NCBI RefSeq assembly: GCF_000208385.1
Contig: NC_015436.1
Location: 806,001-870,000, forward strand
Direction of reading: 5' to 3'
Length of the DNA stretch: 64,000 nt
Source of the DNA: Parasphaerochaeta coccoides DSM 17374
GTDB lineage: Bacteria > Spirochaetota > Spirochaetia > Sphaerochaetales > Sphaerochaetaceae
In this document: positions 35,388-44,872 of the stretch, piece by piece
Layout of the letters: each line of letters begins with the position of its first letter
How positions within the stretch are numbered: position 1 is the first letter of the stretch
Made by a program: the position numbers and the translations under genes
Notes under the pieces: generated by a model
The model's database searches: none
The model's input: the letters and a program-made list of their open reading frames with translations, nothing else
What the model was told of the DNA's origin: nothing

Positions 35388-38300
35388 TGAAGAAACTGCT
35401 GAACGGCGGCTGGGAGTTCGCGCTGGGCACTCCCGAGCATTTCTCCGCTGTGCGTCTGCCACATGACTGGTTGATTGCTAGCGAAGCGAACAGCACGAGG
35501 ATGTGCGAAGCTCTCCGGAGAGGAGTAGAGGCGCAAGCCGAGACTCTGATGATATCAAATCCATCCAACCTGTACGCGCCGGGTATCGGCTGGTACCGCC
35601 GTACGTTGGATTCCAGCATGTTTCTGCATGGTCAGCGCGTCTTCCTTCGTTTTGACGGAGTCATGGGTGAAAGCACCTTGTTCGTCAACGGGAAAGAAAT
35701 CGGATGCTGGAAATACGGATATACAGCGTTCGAGTTCGATATCACCGACTCTCTCAACTTCTCAGGAAACACCATCCTTCTGAAAGTCGAATACAACTCC
35801 CCATGCAGCCGCTGGTATACAGGAGCCGGTATTTACCGGGATGTCTGCCTGATAGTGAAAAATCCTTGCCACTTTGTTTCCGATGGCATCTATGTCACCA
35901 CCTTCCTCACGGAAGGACAATGGACATTTGATGTCACTGCCGATGTCGTCACTGACTCCCGTCCCTATGAAATCACCCATGACTTGCTCGATGGCGGTAA
36001 CCGCATTGAAGAATGGGACATCGACCATCCTCGTCTGTATACGCTCCGCTCGACTTTGCGAGTCGCAGGAGAAATCATGGACAGCGTGGATACCCGCATC
36101 GGTTTCCGCACGATTGAATGTACCCCTGATAGAGGCTTTTTCCTCAATGGACGGCATCTTAAGCTCCGGGGAGTATGTCTGCATCATGACTTGGGACTCT
36201 TGGGAGCTGCCGTACATACTGACGCCATCCGCAGGCAGCTTGCAATCTTCAAAGCCATGGGAGCCAACGCAATCCGTACCGCCCACAACCCTCCTGCCTC
36301 CATCTTCATGAGTATTGCCGATGAAATGGGATTCCTGGTCCTGTCTGAAATCTCCGACGTCTGGCATCACGCAAAGACACCTTATGACTATGCCCGTCAT
36401 TTTGATGAATGGATAGAGAAAGATGTGGCGTCATGGATACGGAGGGACCGCAACCATCCGTCAGTAATTATGTGGAGCCTGGGCAATGAAATTCCGGATA
36501 CCCACAAGGATCCTGAGAACGCAACACAAACCCTGCGGCGTTTGATGTCCCTGGTCGAACAACATGATCCCCGGCGGCATGCACGTGTGACCCTGTGCTC
36601 GAATTACATGCCTTGGGCAAACACACAGGAATGTGCTGACATCATCAAGCTCATCGGTTACAACTATGCGGAATACCTGTATGCCGCCCATCATGCCCTG
36701 CATCCTGACTGGATTATTTACGGCAGCGAGACCTGTTCGACCGTCCAGAGCCGGGGCATCTACCATTTCCCGCTTGAAGCATCCGTCATGGCAGATGATG
36801 ACCTACAATGCTCCGCCCTTGGAAATAGCCGTACAAGCTGGGGCGCGGAAAACGTTGAATCCTGCATCAAGGCTGATGATGAAGCATTGTTTTCCTTAGG
36901 ACAATTCGTCTGGGCAGGACAGGACTATCTGGGTGAGCCTACCCCTTATCACACGAAGAACTCCTATTTGGGTCATGTCGATACAGCGGGCTTCCCGAAG
37001 GACTCATATTTTATTTTCCAGGCCGCATGGACAGACTGGCGGGAAGCACCCATGATTCATCTCTGGCCATACTGGGATTTCTCTCCCGGACAGATGGTGG
37101 ATGTACGTGTCTGCTCCAACGCTCCCACCGTCGAGCTGTTCCTTGACGGGACAAGCCTGGGAAAAAGAAATCTTTCTCCAGACATGACCGTGACAGATAT
37201 CACTACGACATGGAAAATATCGTATCGTCCGGGAACCTTGAAAGCCGTAGCATATGGATCTTCCGGAGAAATCATCGCTGAAAAAACAAGAAGCTCCTTT
37301 GAGGATGCTCATATTATAAAACTTAATTCTTTACAAATAACAGAATTATCATTTATCACCATCACTGCGCTTGATTCCCGTGGCAACTTGGTTGAGAACG
37401 CCAACAGAAGAATCAATGTTTTGGTGAAAGATGGCGAACTGCTAGGCCTTGACAATGGAGATTCTACCGACTATGAACCCTATGGCTCCACAAGCCGACG
37501 GATGTTCAACGGCAAACTCCTGGCCATCGTAAGGGGGAGCAATCCAAGAATCGAGGCATCCTTCGACGACAAGGATATTCCTGTGAGAAAAATCGAGCTT
37601 GTGCAGGACGGCTGGCATGTCGAGGCACAGACATATCCACCTGACGCAACACATACTGACCTGCACTGGCGGGTGACCGATGAAAAAGGAATAGATACTC
37701 CCCTCGTGCAATTTCACGTAGCCAATGACCAAAGGAGCGTGGAAGTGGTTCCAAAAGGCGATGGTACTGTATATATCCGCTGCGGGACAAAAAACGGAAA
37801 AGGACATCTTGACTTGTATGCGCAGCGGGAAATGACAATCACAGGTAAGGGGAAACCCTTTTTGGATCCTTATTCCTATGTCTCCGGCGGTCTGTACAGT
37901 ACGTGCAACAGAACATTGACCAATGGCAACGAACGGGGAATCGCTACGGCACGGGACGGGGAAAGTCACGTAGTCTTTGCGGACCTTGACTTTGGCTCTT
38001 ATGGCTCTAATGAAATATCCCTGGACTTATTTCCGCTGGATGCCGAACCATTCACGTTTTCTTTGTGGGACGACATGCCTGGGAATGGCGGCATGAAGAT
38101 TTGCGACCTCACCTATGACAAAGGTTCCATCTGGAACACCTATCAGAGAACCACCTATCAGCTACCCCGCCGACTTTCGGGGATTGTATCCTTCTGTCTG
38201 GTATTTCGACAGAAGGTACACATAAAGGGTTTTGTCTTCACTCGTCTGGAAAAGGCTTTTCAGCGTCTGAACGCAGGTGAATGTGACAGTATTTCCGGCG

Positions 38301-38617
38301 ATACATATGTTGTCCGAAACGGGTGCGTGCAGGAGATAGGGAATAATGTGTCCCTCGTCTTCAAGGACATGGACTTTGGCGTGGACGGAGCAATGCAGCT
38401 TGAACTTTGCTGGAAATCACGGATTCCCCACAATTCAGTCAGGGTAACATGGGAGGGCAAAAGCCGCCACGCCACCATGGTCGAGCTTTCAGGTTCAGAA
38501 AGCTACATACAGGAGATTTTTCCCTTAGGAGAAACAATCAGAGGCAGAAAAACAATAATTCTCGAATTCCTGCCCGGCTGTATCATTGATGTAGCCTGGT
38601 TGAGATTCTTGCCGTGA
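35384..38617 (+). CDS. GH2-family glycosidase with C-terminal CBM-like modules
   Basis: Cytoplasmic glycosidase of 1077 residues. Order: GH2 sugar-binding jelly roll (about 1-170), immunoglobulin-like domain, TIM barrel with the acid/base motif WSLGNEI and the nucleophile in YGSETCS, then beta-rich domains. The final 250 residues hold two similar stretches, each with D-x-DFG (DLDFGSYGSNEI; KDMDFGVDGAMQ), resembling family 6-like carbohydrate-binding modules. GH2 covers beta-galactosidase, glucuronidase, mannosidase and others; side-chain removal from xylan fragments fits the setting but is not shown. No signal peptide. The start overlaps the regulator stop, so the pair is coupled. Confidence 0.85.
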   Translation: MMKKLLNGGWEFALGTPEHFSAVRLPHDWLIASEANSTRMCEALRRGVEAQAETLMISNPSNLYAPGIGWYRRTLDSSMFLHGQRVFLRFDGVMGESTLFVNGKEIGCWKYGYTAFEFDITDSLNFSGNTILLKVEYNSPCSRWYTGAGIYRDVCLIVKNPCHFVSDGIYVTTFLTEGQWTFDVTADVVTDSRPYEITHDLLDGGNRIEEWDIDHPRLYTLRSTLRVAGEIMDSVDTRIGFRTIECTPDRGFFLNGRHLKLRGVCLHHDLGLLGAAVHTDAIRRQLAIFKAMGANAIRTAHNPPASIFMSIADEMGFLVLSEISDVWHHAKTPYDYARHFDEWIEKDVASWIRRDRNHPSVIMWSLGNEIPDTHKDPENATQTLRRLMSLVEQHDPRRHARVTLCSNYMPWANTQECADIIKLIGYNYAEYLYAAHHALHPDWIIYGSETCSTVQSRGIYHFPLEASVMADDDLQCSALGNSRTSWGAENVESCIKADDEALFSLGQFVWAGQDYLGEPTPYHTKNSYLGHVDTAGFPKDSYFIFQAAWTDWREAPMIHLWPYWDFSPGQMVDVRVCSNAPTVELFLDGTSLGKRNLSPDMTVTDITTTWKISYRPGTLKAVAYGSSGEIIAEKTRSSFEDAHIIKLNSLQITELSFITITALDSRGNLVENANRRINVLVKDGELLGLDNGDSTDYEPYGSTSRRMFNGKLLAIVRGSNPRIEASFDDKDIPVRKIELVQDGWHVEAQTYPPDATHTDLHWRVTDEKGIDTPLVQFHVANDQRSVEVVPKGDGTVYIRCGTKNGKGHLDLYAQREMTITGKGKPFLDPYSYVSGGLYSTCNRTLTNGNERGIATARDGESHVVFADLDFGSYGSNEISLDLFPLDAEPFTFSLWDDMPGNGGMKICDLTYDKGSIWNTYQRTTYQLPRRLSGIVSFCLVFRQKVHIKGFVFTRLEKAFQRLNAGECDSISGDTYVVRNGCVQEIGNNVSLVFKDMDFGVDGAMQLELCWKSRIPHNSVRVTWEGKSRHATMVELSGSESYIQEIFPLGETIRGRKTIILEFLPGCIIDVAWLRFLP

Positions 38618-38630
38618 GGAGAACAGGAAA

Positions 38631-39314
38631 ATGGACTGCACTGAACCGGTCATGAGAACCGATGAGCATTTTGTCACAAAACACGCCATGATACTTGCCT
38701 TGAAAAACAAGAAAGCGGAAACCGTCTTTCTTGGTGATTCCCTGACACGCCGCTGGGAAGAGCATGAAGATCTGTGGAAAAGATTCTTTTCCCCCTATAC
38801 ACCGGAAAATTTCGGCATAGGAGGTGATGCCATAGAGAATATACTCTGGAGGGTCATGCACGGAGAACTGGATGGCATGTCACCACAAGTCATCGTCCTG
38901 CTTGTGGGAACCAATAATCTTGATGTGAATACCACCGAGGAAATCGGAGAAGGCATCAGGAACCTTGTCACTGTCATCCGGCGACGACAGCCTGCCGCGC
39001 AGCTGCTGCTCCTTGGCCTGTTGCCGCGCAATCCCGGCAGCACAGGCATGACCTATACTGACAGGATTACGGCAATAAACAAGAATCTGGAAGAATTTGC
39101 CCAAAGCCAAGACAATGAATCCGTCCATTATTCTGACCTGGGTTCAGTCCTGTCAACGGAAAACGGAGGACTCAATCCCGCATGTTCGGATGACGGACTG
39201 CACTTGAACGCCCATGGTTATGAACGGATAGGCCCCCCCGTGGCATCTCTCATTGCAGGACTTTTCAAAAGACCTGTCAGCAAGACGACAGGGCATGACT
39301 GCCCAACTGCATGA
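38631..39314 (+). CDS. SGNH/GDSL hydrolase, possible acetyl-xylan esterase
   Basis: Esterase of 227 residues. Four SGNH blocks are visible: the nucleophile Ser in FLGDSLTRRW, Gly in NFGIGGDAIEN, Asn in LLVGTNNLD and Asp/His in DDGLHLNAHGY. The DGLH block ends the active site. It has no signal peptide and follows the GH2 gene after 13 bases, so it probably removes acetyl groups from imported xylan oligosaccharides; the substrate is inferred from context. It converges on the GH3 gene with 24 bases between the stops. Confidence 0.85.
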   Translation: MDCTEPVMRTDEHFVTKHAMILALKNKKAETVFLGDSLTRRWEEHEDLWKRFFSPYTPENFGIGGDAIENILWRVMHGELDGMSPQVIVLLVGTNNLDVNTTEEIGEGIRNLVTVIRRRQPAAQLLLLGLLPRNPGSTGMTYTDRITAINKNLEEFAQSQDNESVHYSDLGSVLSTENGGLNPACSDDGLHLNAHGYERIGPPVASLIAGLFKRPVSKTTGHDCPTA

Positions 39315-39338
39315 CTCATGGAACAACGACAATAGGCA

Positions 39339-41468
39339 TCAGTCCGTCCGGAGATATTCCAGTTCAACCGGCTTGATTCCACAGAGAGCGATGCTACGGG
39401 AATCCGGCTGTGAAAAACCTACATGGAACAGGAATCGCCTTCCGCCAGGAATCCTCCTGCCTCCCTCGTCCACGACCGTGAACGCCTCTGGTTCAATGAC
39501 AATTGTCCTTGACGTTTTTTCTCCTGGCGCAAGTGTAATTCTCCTGAAGCCTGCGAGAGCATGATTTATGACCGCCAGCGGAGAATCCATGTCCTTGACA
39601 TAAACTTGGACAACTTCTTCCGTCGTCCGCCCGCCATCGTTGCGGATATCCACCGTTATCTCCACGCCGCCATCCGCCGTTTTCCCTGAGATCCCCGCAC
39701 TGACAATGGAACATGGAGAATACGTCAGGCCATATCCGAACGGATACAGGGCATTTCCTTTCATGTAGCGGTATGTCCGACCCGCCATGCTGTAATCCTC
39801 AAAGGCAGGAAGTTCGTCAGCCGACGCATAGAAGGTTACAGGCAACTTTCCCGCCGGAGCCCGTCTGCCGAACAGGACATCGGCGACCGCCTTGCCTCCC
39901 ATGGCTCCCGGATACCAAATTTGCAGGATGGCCTTGAGGTTTTCATCATTTTCCCTTCCTCCGAGAGTAAGCGCACTCCCTGATGCAAGAAGAAGTATGA
40001 CTGGCTTGCCAACCGTGAGCATCGTATCAAGCAGAAGCTGCTGGCGTCCGGGCAAGGACAGGTTTGGCTTGTCTCCCGAACCAAAACCGACCTCGACATC
40101 CCCCTCCTCTCCTTCCAAGGTTGCATCCAGACCAAGGCAGAGGACGACGACATCAGCATGTTGGGCAGCGGACACGGCCTCGGCCAGCCTGTCATTCCTA
40201 CCTGACAGCGATGAATGGAAGTTCTTGTATAAATGGCATCCTTCGGAATACCACACGCGGACGGAATCACCCACCAAATCCTGTATTCCCTCAAGGACAG
40301 TCACGTAACGGGATGCCGTCCCATTGTAGTTACCTTCAAGCATCTTCCTGCTGTTCGCATTTGGCCCAATGACGGCAATTGATGAGATTTTTTCCATCTC
40401 AAGAGGCAGTAGACCATCATTTTTCAACAGGACAAAAGAACGGGAGGCCGCTTCAACAGCAAGCTGATGATGTTCAGGAGTATCGTTTTCTTCATATCCA
40501 ATGGAATCATATGGACAGTCATCGGCCATCATGCCCATCATGATCCGTGTCGTGAATAGCCTCTCGACCGCCTCGGTTATCTCATCTTCACTAATCAACC
40601 CTTCGTCAACGGAAGAACGCAGATGTCGGGCAATCTTTCCCGCGCAAAGATTACACCCCGCTTTCAGAGCCACGGCCATGGTGTGGGCTTCGTCAGCGAC
40701 ATAATGATGATGCTTGAAAATATCTTCAAGAGCCTCATAGTCAGAAACGACGTGGCCCTCAAAACCCCATTCACTCCTGAGGATATCACTGAGCAGTTCA
40801 TGGCTGGCACAGGCAGGAACACCATTGACCCTGTTGTACGCTCCCATGACAATCTCAACCTGGGCTTCCTTCACAGCCGCCTTAAAAGCTGACAGATATG
40901 TCTCATGAAGATCCTTCTGGCTAACGCGGGCATCAAATTCATGACGGAGAGCCTCCGGCCCGCTATGTACAGCAAAATGTTTTGCGCATGCCGCGGCTTT
41001 CAAATACTTTCCGTCCCCTTGGATGCCACGGATGAACGCGACGGCGAGACGCGCTGTCAGGTAGGGATCCTCCCCGTATGTTTCCTGTCCACGCCCCCAG
41101 CGCGGATCACGGAAGATATTGACGTTCGGCGACCAGAAGGTAAGCCCCTTGTAGATGTCCCGGTCGCCGTGGCGGACAGCTTCATTGTACTTTGCCCGAC
41201 CCTCGGTCGAGATGACAGCTCCTATCCGTTCCATCATGTCGGAATCAAACATCGCGGCAAGACCAATGGCCTGGGGAAAAACCGTCGCTATTCCGGCTCG
41301 CGCTACACCGTGCAGAGCCTCATTCCACCAATTGTATTCCGGGATATCCAGCCGGGGAATGGCCGATGCCCTGTAGTCTATCTGGGAAATCTTCTCATCT
41401 AATGTCATCCGGGAAACAATTCTCCGGGCAATCTTCCAGGCATCAACCCGGAACATTCTCTTTTCCAT
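39339..41468 (-). CDS. GH3-family beta-glycosidase (beta-xylosidase/glucosidase)
   Basis: Enzyme of 709 residues: N-terminal TIM barrel (WWNEALHGVARAG; KHFAVHSGPEALRH), nucleophile Asp in HVVSDYEAL, alpha/beta sandwich with IAVIGPNA and the KPVILLLASGSALTL block, and a C-terminal fibronectin III-like domain. The RHEFDARVSQKDLHETYLSAF region and overall layout resemble XylA/BxlA-type beta-xylosidases more than Bgl-type enzymes; beta-glucosidase activity is not excluded. No signal peptide. Last gene of the second xylo-oligosaccharide operon. Confidence 0.9.
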   Translation of the reverse strand: MEKRMFRVDAWKIARRIVSRMTLDEKISQIDYRASAIPRLDIPEYNWWNEALHGVARAGIATVFPQAIGLAAMFDSDMMERIGAVISTEGRAKYNEAVRHGDRDIYKGLTFWSPNVNIFRDPRWGRGQETYGEDPYLTARLAVAFIRGIQGDGKYLKAAACAKHFAVHSGPEALRHEFDARVSQKDLHETYLSAFKAAVKEAQVEIVMGAYNRVNGVPACASHELLSDILRSEWGFEGHVVSDYEALEDIFKHHHYVADEAHTMAVALKAGCNLCAGKIARHLRSSVDEGLISEDEITEAVERLFTTRIMMGMMADDCPYDSIGYEENDTPEHHQLAVEAASRSFVLLKNDGLLPLEMEKISSIAVIGPNANSRKMLEGNYNGTASRYVTVLEGIQDLVGDSVRVWYSEGCHLYKNFHSSLSGRNDRLAEAVSAAQHADVVVLCLGLDATLEGEEGDVEVGFGSGDKPNLSLPGRQQLLLDTMLTVGKPVILLLASGSALTLGGRENDENLKAILQIWYPGAMGGKAVADVLFGRRAPAGKLPVTFYASADELPAFEDYSMAGRTYRYMKGNALYPFGYGLTYSPCSIVSAGISGKTADGGVEITVDIRNDGGRTTEEVVQVYVKDMDSPLAVINHALAGFRRITLAPGEKTSRTIVIEPEAFTVVDEGGRRIPGGRRFLFHVGFSQPDSRSIALCGIKPVELEYLRTD

Positions 41469-41559
41469 AAAGACTCTCTCCTTGTCATTCCCGCACCATC
41501 CACAGTGAAGCCAGGAAACATAATCATATCTTCGCTTTCAAAGACTCCGTCCGCTCAGC

Positions 41560-42408
41560 TCATTCCTTCAAAGCTCCCAGTGCAACACCGGATATGATGT
41601 ACTTTGACAATAGGAAGTAAATGATGAACAAAGGCAGTACCGTCAGGGAAAGTCCCAGATACACCGAGCCAAATTCCGTCTTGTAGATATCACCCCTGAG
41701 AAGACTCACCATGATTGGCATGGTGTACTTCGTCTTGTCCGTAAGCAGGATTAATGGAAGGAAAAGATTGTTCCAACTGGCCACGAAGGAGAAGATTGCC
41801 TGGGTAGCGAGCGCCGGTATCATAATTGGCAGGACTATCCTGTTGAAGATATAGAACTCGCCCGCCCCGTCAATCCTGGCGGAGCTTACTATGTCAAGCG
41901 ACAAAGCTCCCATGAGGTACTGACGCATGAAAAAGACCATTGCGGGTGAAGCTATCGCCGGCAGTATCAGAGGCAAGAAATTATTGGTCAGTCGCAAGCT
42001 GTACATGAACTGATAGAATCCTATGCTCGATACCTGCGCGGGAATCATCAGCACACACATGATGACCGTAAAGAACGGCTGCCTCATCTTCCAGCTATAA
42101 GCGACAAGAGCGTATGCGGTAAGGGATGAGAAATATACGGAAAAGAAAGTAGCTCCGGCGGAGATGGTCAATGAATTCAGAAACCCGACCAGTGGATTGA
42201 AACTTTTGCCGAGCAATATCTTGAGATTGCTGAAAAAAAACCGGGAAGGCAATAATGCCACAGAGCTTTGCTGTATTTCATACGTGCTTCGCGTAGCATT
42301 CATGAACATCACCCAGAAGGGGAATATGCTTAGCACTGCCAGGAAGAAGCAGGCAATGTATATTACTGTCTTGGTCGTGATACGGGACATTCTTAGTGAC
42401 TTGCTCAT
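41560..42408 (-). CDS. CUT1 sugar ABC transporter permease (MalG-like)
   Basis: Permease of 282 residues with six membrane segments; EAA loop in LDIVSSARIDGAGEFYIFNRIVLPIM. The ending YIISGVALGALKE is typical. The ATG overlaps the upstream permease stop by four bases. A gap of about 90 bases follows before the GH3 gene. Substrate is likely xylo-oligosaccharide by position. Confidence 0.92.
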   Translation of the reverse strand: MSKSLRMSRITTKTVIYIACFFLAVLSIFPFWVMFMNATRSTYEIQQSSVALLPSRFFFSNLKILLGKSFNPLVGFLNSLTISAGATFFSVYFSSLTAYALVAYSWKMRQPFFTVIMCVLMIPAQVSSIGFYQFMYSLRLTNNFLPLILPAIASPAMVFFMRQYLMGALSLDIVSSARIDGAGEFYIFNRIVLPIMIPALATQAIFSFVASWNNLFLPLILLTDKTKYTMPIMVSLLRGDIYKTEFGSVYLGLSLTVLPLFIIYFLLSKYIISGVALGALKE

Positions 42409-43373
42409 ACCTCAACCTCCCGTATGGTTTTCATGCTTCTCATCATGGCCTTCTTCTCCTTCCTGCGCCGGGCTGCATCCTTGTCCCTCATTATAAGGAA
42501 AAGGATACCGGACAGAATCATGATAAGGATGAACATAATCATGCTGGCAGCGGAGGCTCTGTTGTACAGGTAACTTCCACTGAAAGCCTGATTGTAGATG
42601 AAGACACTTGTGGTGAGCGTTGCGTTGTCAGGCCCTCCAAGGAGGAAAAGCCTGGGAATATCGAACATCTGCATGCCCCCGATCAGACTGGTGACCAAGG
42701 TATAAAGCAGAATCGTGCGCAGGTTAGGAAGTGTTATGCGGAAGAAAATCTGAGGCGCTGAAGCCCCGTCGATTTCCGCGGCTTCGAACAATGTGGGATT
42801 GATGCCCAGCACTCCCGCTATGAGTATTATCATCGTATTACCGTACCACATCCAGAACTGGATGAATCCGACGATGCCGCGGGCAGTCCATTTTTGGACA
42901 AGGAAATATATCGGACTGTCACTCAGTCCCAGCATCATAAGCAGGTCATTGACCGGTCCTTTGGGATAACCGAACAGGGAATTGAAAAGAATTGCTATCG
43001 TAGCTGCCGTGATGATGTTCGGCATATAGAACAAGACCTTGAACGCACCCTGCCCTCTCACCTTGAGGCTGTTGTTTGTGAACCATGCGGTGAGCAAAAG
43101 CGCAAGCAGTATCTGTGGAATGAAATTCATAATCCAGATAAGAAAGGTGTTGGATAAGGATTTCCTGAAAGATGGATTGGCAAGAATCAACTTGAAATTC
43201 TGAAACGGGTCTTCAAGAAAGGAAAACGCCGTCCGGCCTATGCCCCGGAGATCAGTGAAGCCGATGATGATAGTATAAATAAGTGGATACAGGGAAAAAA
43301 GAAGAAATATAAGTACGAATGGGATGGAAAAATAATAACCATACTTTGCATAATTGATGCCTTTTTGCCTCAT
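42405..43373 (-). CDS. CUT1 sugar ABC transporter permease (MalF-like)
   Basis: Permease of 322 residues with six or more membrane segments; EAA loop FEAAEIDGASAPQIFFRITLPNL. GGGAGGTGAG lies four bases before the ATG at 43373, so the in-frame upstream ATG at 43415 is rejected. Overlaps the next permease by four bases; no ATPase in the operon. Confidence 0.92.
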   Translation of the reverse strand: MRQKGINYAKYGYYFSIPFVLIFLLFSLYPLIYTIIIGFTDLRGIGRTAFSFLEDPFQNFKLILANPSFRKSLSNTFLIWIMNFIPQILLALLLTAWFTNNSLKVRGQGAFKVLFYMPNIITAATIAILFNSLFGYPKGPVNDLLMMLGLSDSPIYFLVQKWTARGIVGFIQFWMWYGNTMIILIAGVLGINPTLFEAAEIDGASAPQIFFRITLPNLRTILLYTLVTSLIGGMQMFDIPRLFLLGGPDNATLTTSVFIYNQAFSGSYLYNRASAASMIMFILIMILSGILFLIMRDKDAARRRKEKKAMMRSMKTIREVEV

Positions 43374-43450
43374 GGCCCTCACCTCCCGGTATACAGAAGC
43401 CATGCCGTCGCTCATACCGACGGCATGTTCTGTCCCTCCATGCGGACGTA

Positions 43451-44803
43451 CTAGTTGACTATGATGTCAAGATTGTCCGCGACCTGCTGCTTGAAGTCTG
43501 CAATCGCCTTGGCGCGACTCTTGTTGCCCGCGGTATATTCACGGACCTGTCCACGCCAGTAATTGTTGATTGTCTCATCATATTGCGTCAGGTTCTTGCC
43601 TGTGGCGAATGTCCCTGCGGGAATAAATACATCAAACATGTTCTGACCGCCCAGGAACGGGAGTGCGCCGTCAGCCTTCTTCATCACAGTACCGGAAGCA
43701 ACCGTATCCTTGGTTCCGCCAGGTCCTGCGAGAGTGCCGGTTGCCCAGTAATACTGGAGACCGGTATTGGAGCTGTCAAGAGTGATCCATTCTATGATGT
43801 CCCCGACCGCGTCCTTGACCTTGCTGTTCTTATTGGCAAGAATCCACGTACCACCCCAGAAGAATCCGACAGGAGGCTCACATACCGCCCAATCCCCATA
43901 CGTCCCTTCACCAGGCTTCGAACCACCGGAGTTACCGGCCATCACATAGTTAATCAGCCATGCCGGGCCGAAGAAGCCCAGAACCTTCTGTTGTCCAGCG
44001 TCCTTCATGTCCGCGAACCATGCGTCCGTCCAGTCTTGGGAATCACTGTGCCAGCCATTGTCCTTAAGAGCCTTGGAGATATCAAGGAACTGCTCGCGCA
44101 GAGGATCGATGTACAGCTTGCCATCGACAATCCAGCCTTTCTCTGAACTGTTCTCAACCGCGTGCCAGACATCACCATCTCCAGATACAATACCATAACC
44201 CTTTGCCTTGAGTTCCGCGGCAGCTTTGAGGAACTGATCCCAACCTGGGCCGACCTTTGTCTTGATTACGGACGGATCATCCGTACCCCAGACTGCTTTC
44301 GCTATGGAACGACGATAGATGAATGCACCGCCTGTCGCCTGATAGCCCAAAGCCACTAGTTGTCCATTTGGATTAGTGCCGATATCGACAGTATATTGGG
44401 CGATATCGGATTCTTTCAGCAGGCGGTCAACATCAATGCCGAGATCCTTGTAAGAGGCCGCCAAGTGAGCCGCATCACCTTTCGTATACTTCAACACGAA
44501 AGCAGCCTCAGCCGTATAGATATCGGGAGCATCGGCGCTGCCGCCGGTCAAAGCCATGTCCAAGGCCGGCTGGTAGGCACCGTCCGTCGTGGCGATAATC
44601 GTTGTTTTAATCTCATACGGGAACTCAGGATGAAGCGCAAGGTACTTGTCCAGCATCTTGGGAACTTCATCAGTAAAACTCCACAGATTGATCACCTGTT
44701 TTCCTGGAGCCGCGCTTTTCTCAGCAGATCCACCCGCAAACACTTGGATACTGATGCAAGCCATCAGCAGCAAGCATACGAAAAAAACCACTTTTTTCTT
44801 CAT
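43451..44803 (-). CDS. CUT1 sugar ABC transporter binding protein
   Basis: Family 1 binding protein of 450 residues. The signal ends IQVFAGGSAEK and carries no lipobox Cys at the expected place. The mature region has VINLWSFTDEVPKMLDKY and the PDIYTAEAAFV block. Proximity to GH52 and GH3 genes and to two permeases points to xylobiose or longer xylo-oligosaccharides as ligand. A hairpin lies between this gene and GH52, which may raise its message level. Confidence 0.9.
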   Translation of the reverse strand: MKKKVVFFVCLLLMACISIQVFAGGSAEKSAAPGKQVINLWSFTDEVPKMLDKYLALHPEFPYEIKTTIIATTDGAYQPALDMALTGGSADAPDIYTAEAAFVLKYTKGDAAHLAASYKDLGIDVDRLLKESDIAQYTVDIGTNPNGQLVALGYQATGGAFIYRRSIAKAVWGTDDPSVIKTKVGPGWDQFLKAAAELKAKGYGIVSGDGDVWHAVENSSEKGWIVDGKLYIDPLREQFLDISKALKDNGWHSDSQDWTDAWFADMKDAGQQKVLGFFGPAWLINYVMAGNSGGSKPGEGTYGDWAVCEPPVGFFWGGTWILANKNSKVKDAVGDIIEWITLDSSNTGLQYYWATGTLAGPGGTKDTVASGTVMKKADGALPFLGGQNMFDVFIPAGTFATGKNLTQYDETINNYWRGQVREYTAGNKSRAKAIADFKQQVADNLDIIVN

Positions 44804-44837
44804 AAAAGTCCTCCTCTATGAAAATTTCACTTTGTTT

Positions 44838-44862
44838 CAGGAAAAATTCTCCCTGTTTCCTG
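44838..44862 (-). repeat. Hairpin before the CUT1 binding-protein gene
   Basis: CAGGAAA (44838-44844) and TTTCCTG (44856-44862) form a 7-bp stem with an 11-base loop, between GH52 and the binding-protein gene. It could be an RNA-processing or stability element; no U-run on the minus strand. Confidence 0.35.
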
Positions 44863-44872
44863 TCCTTCACTC

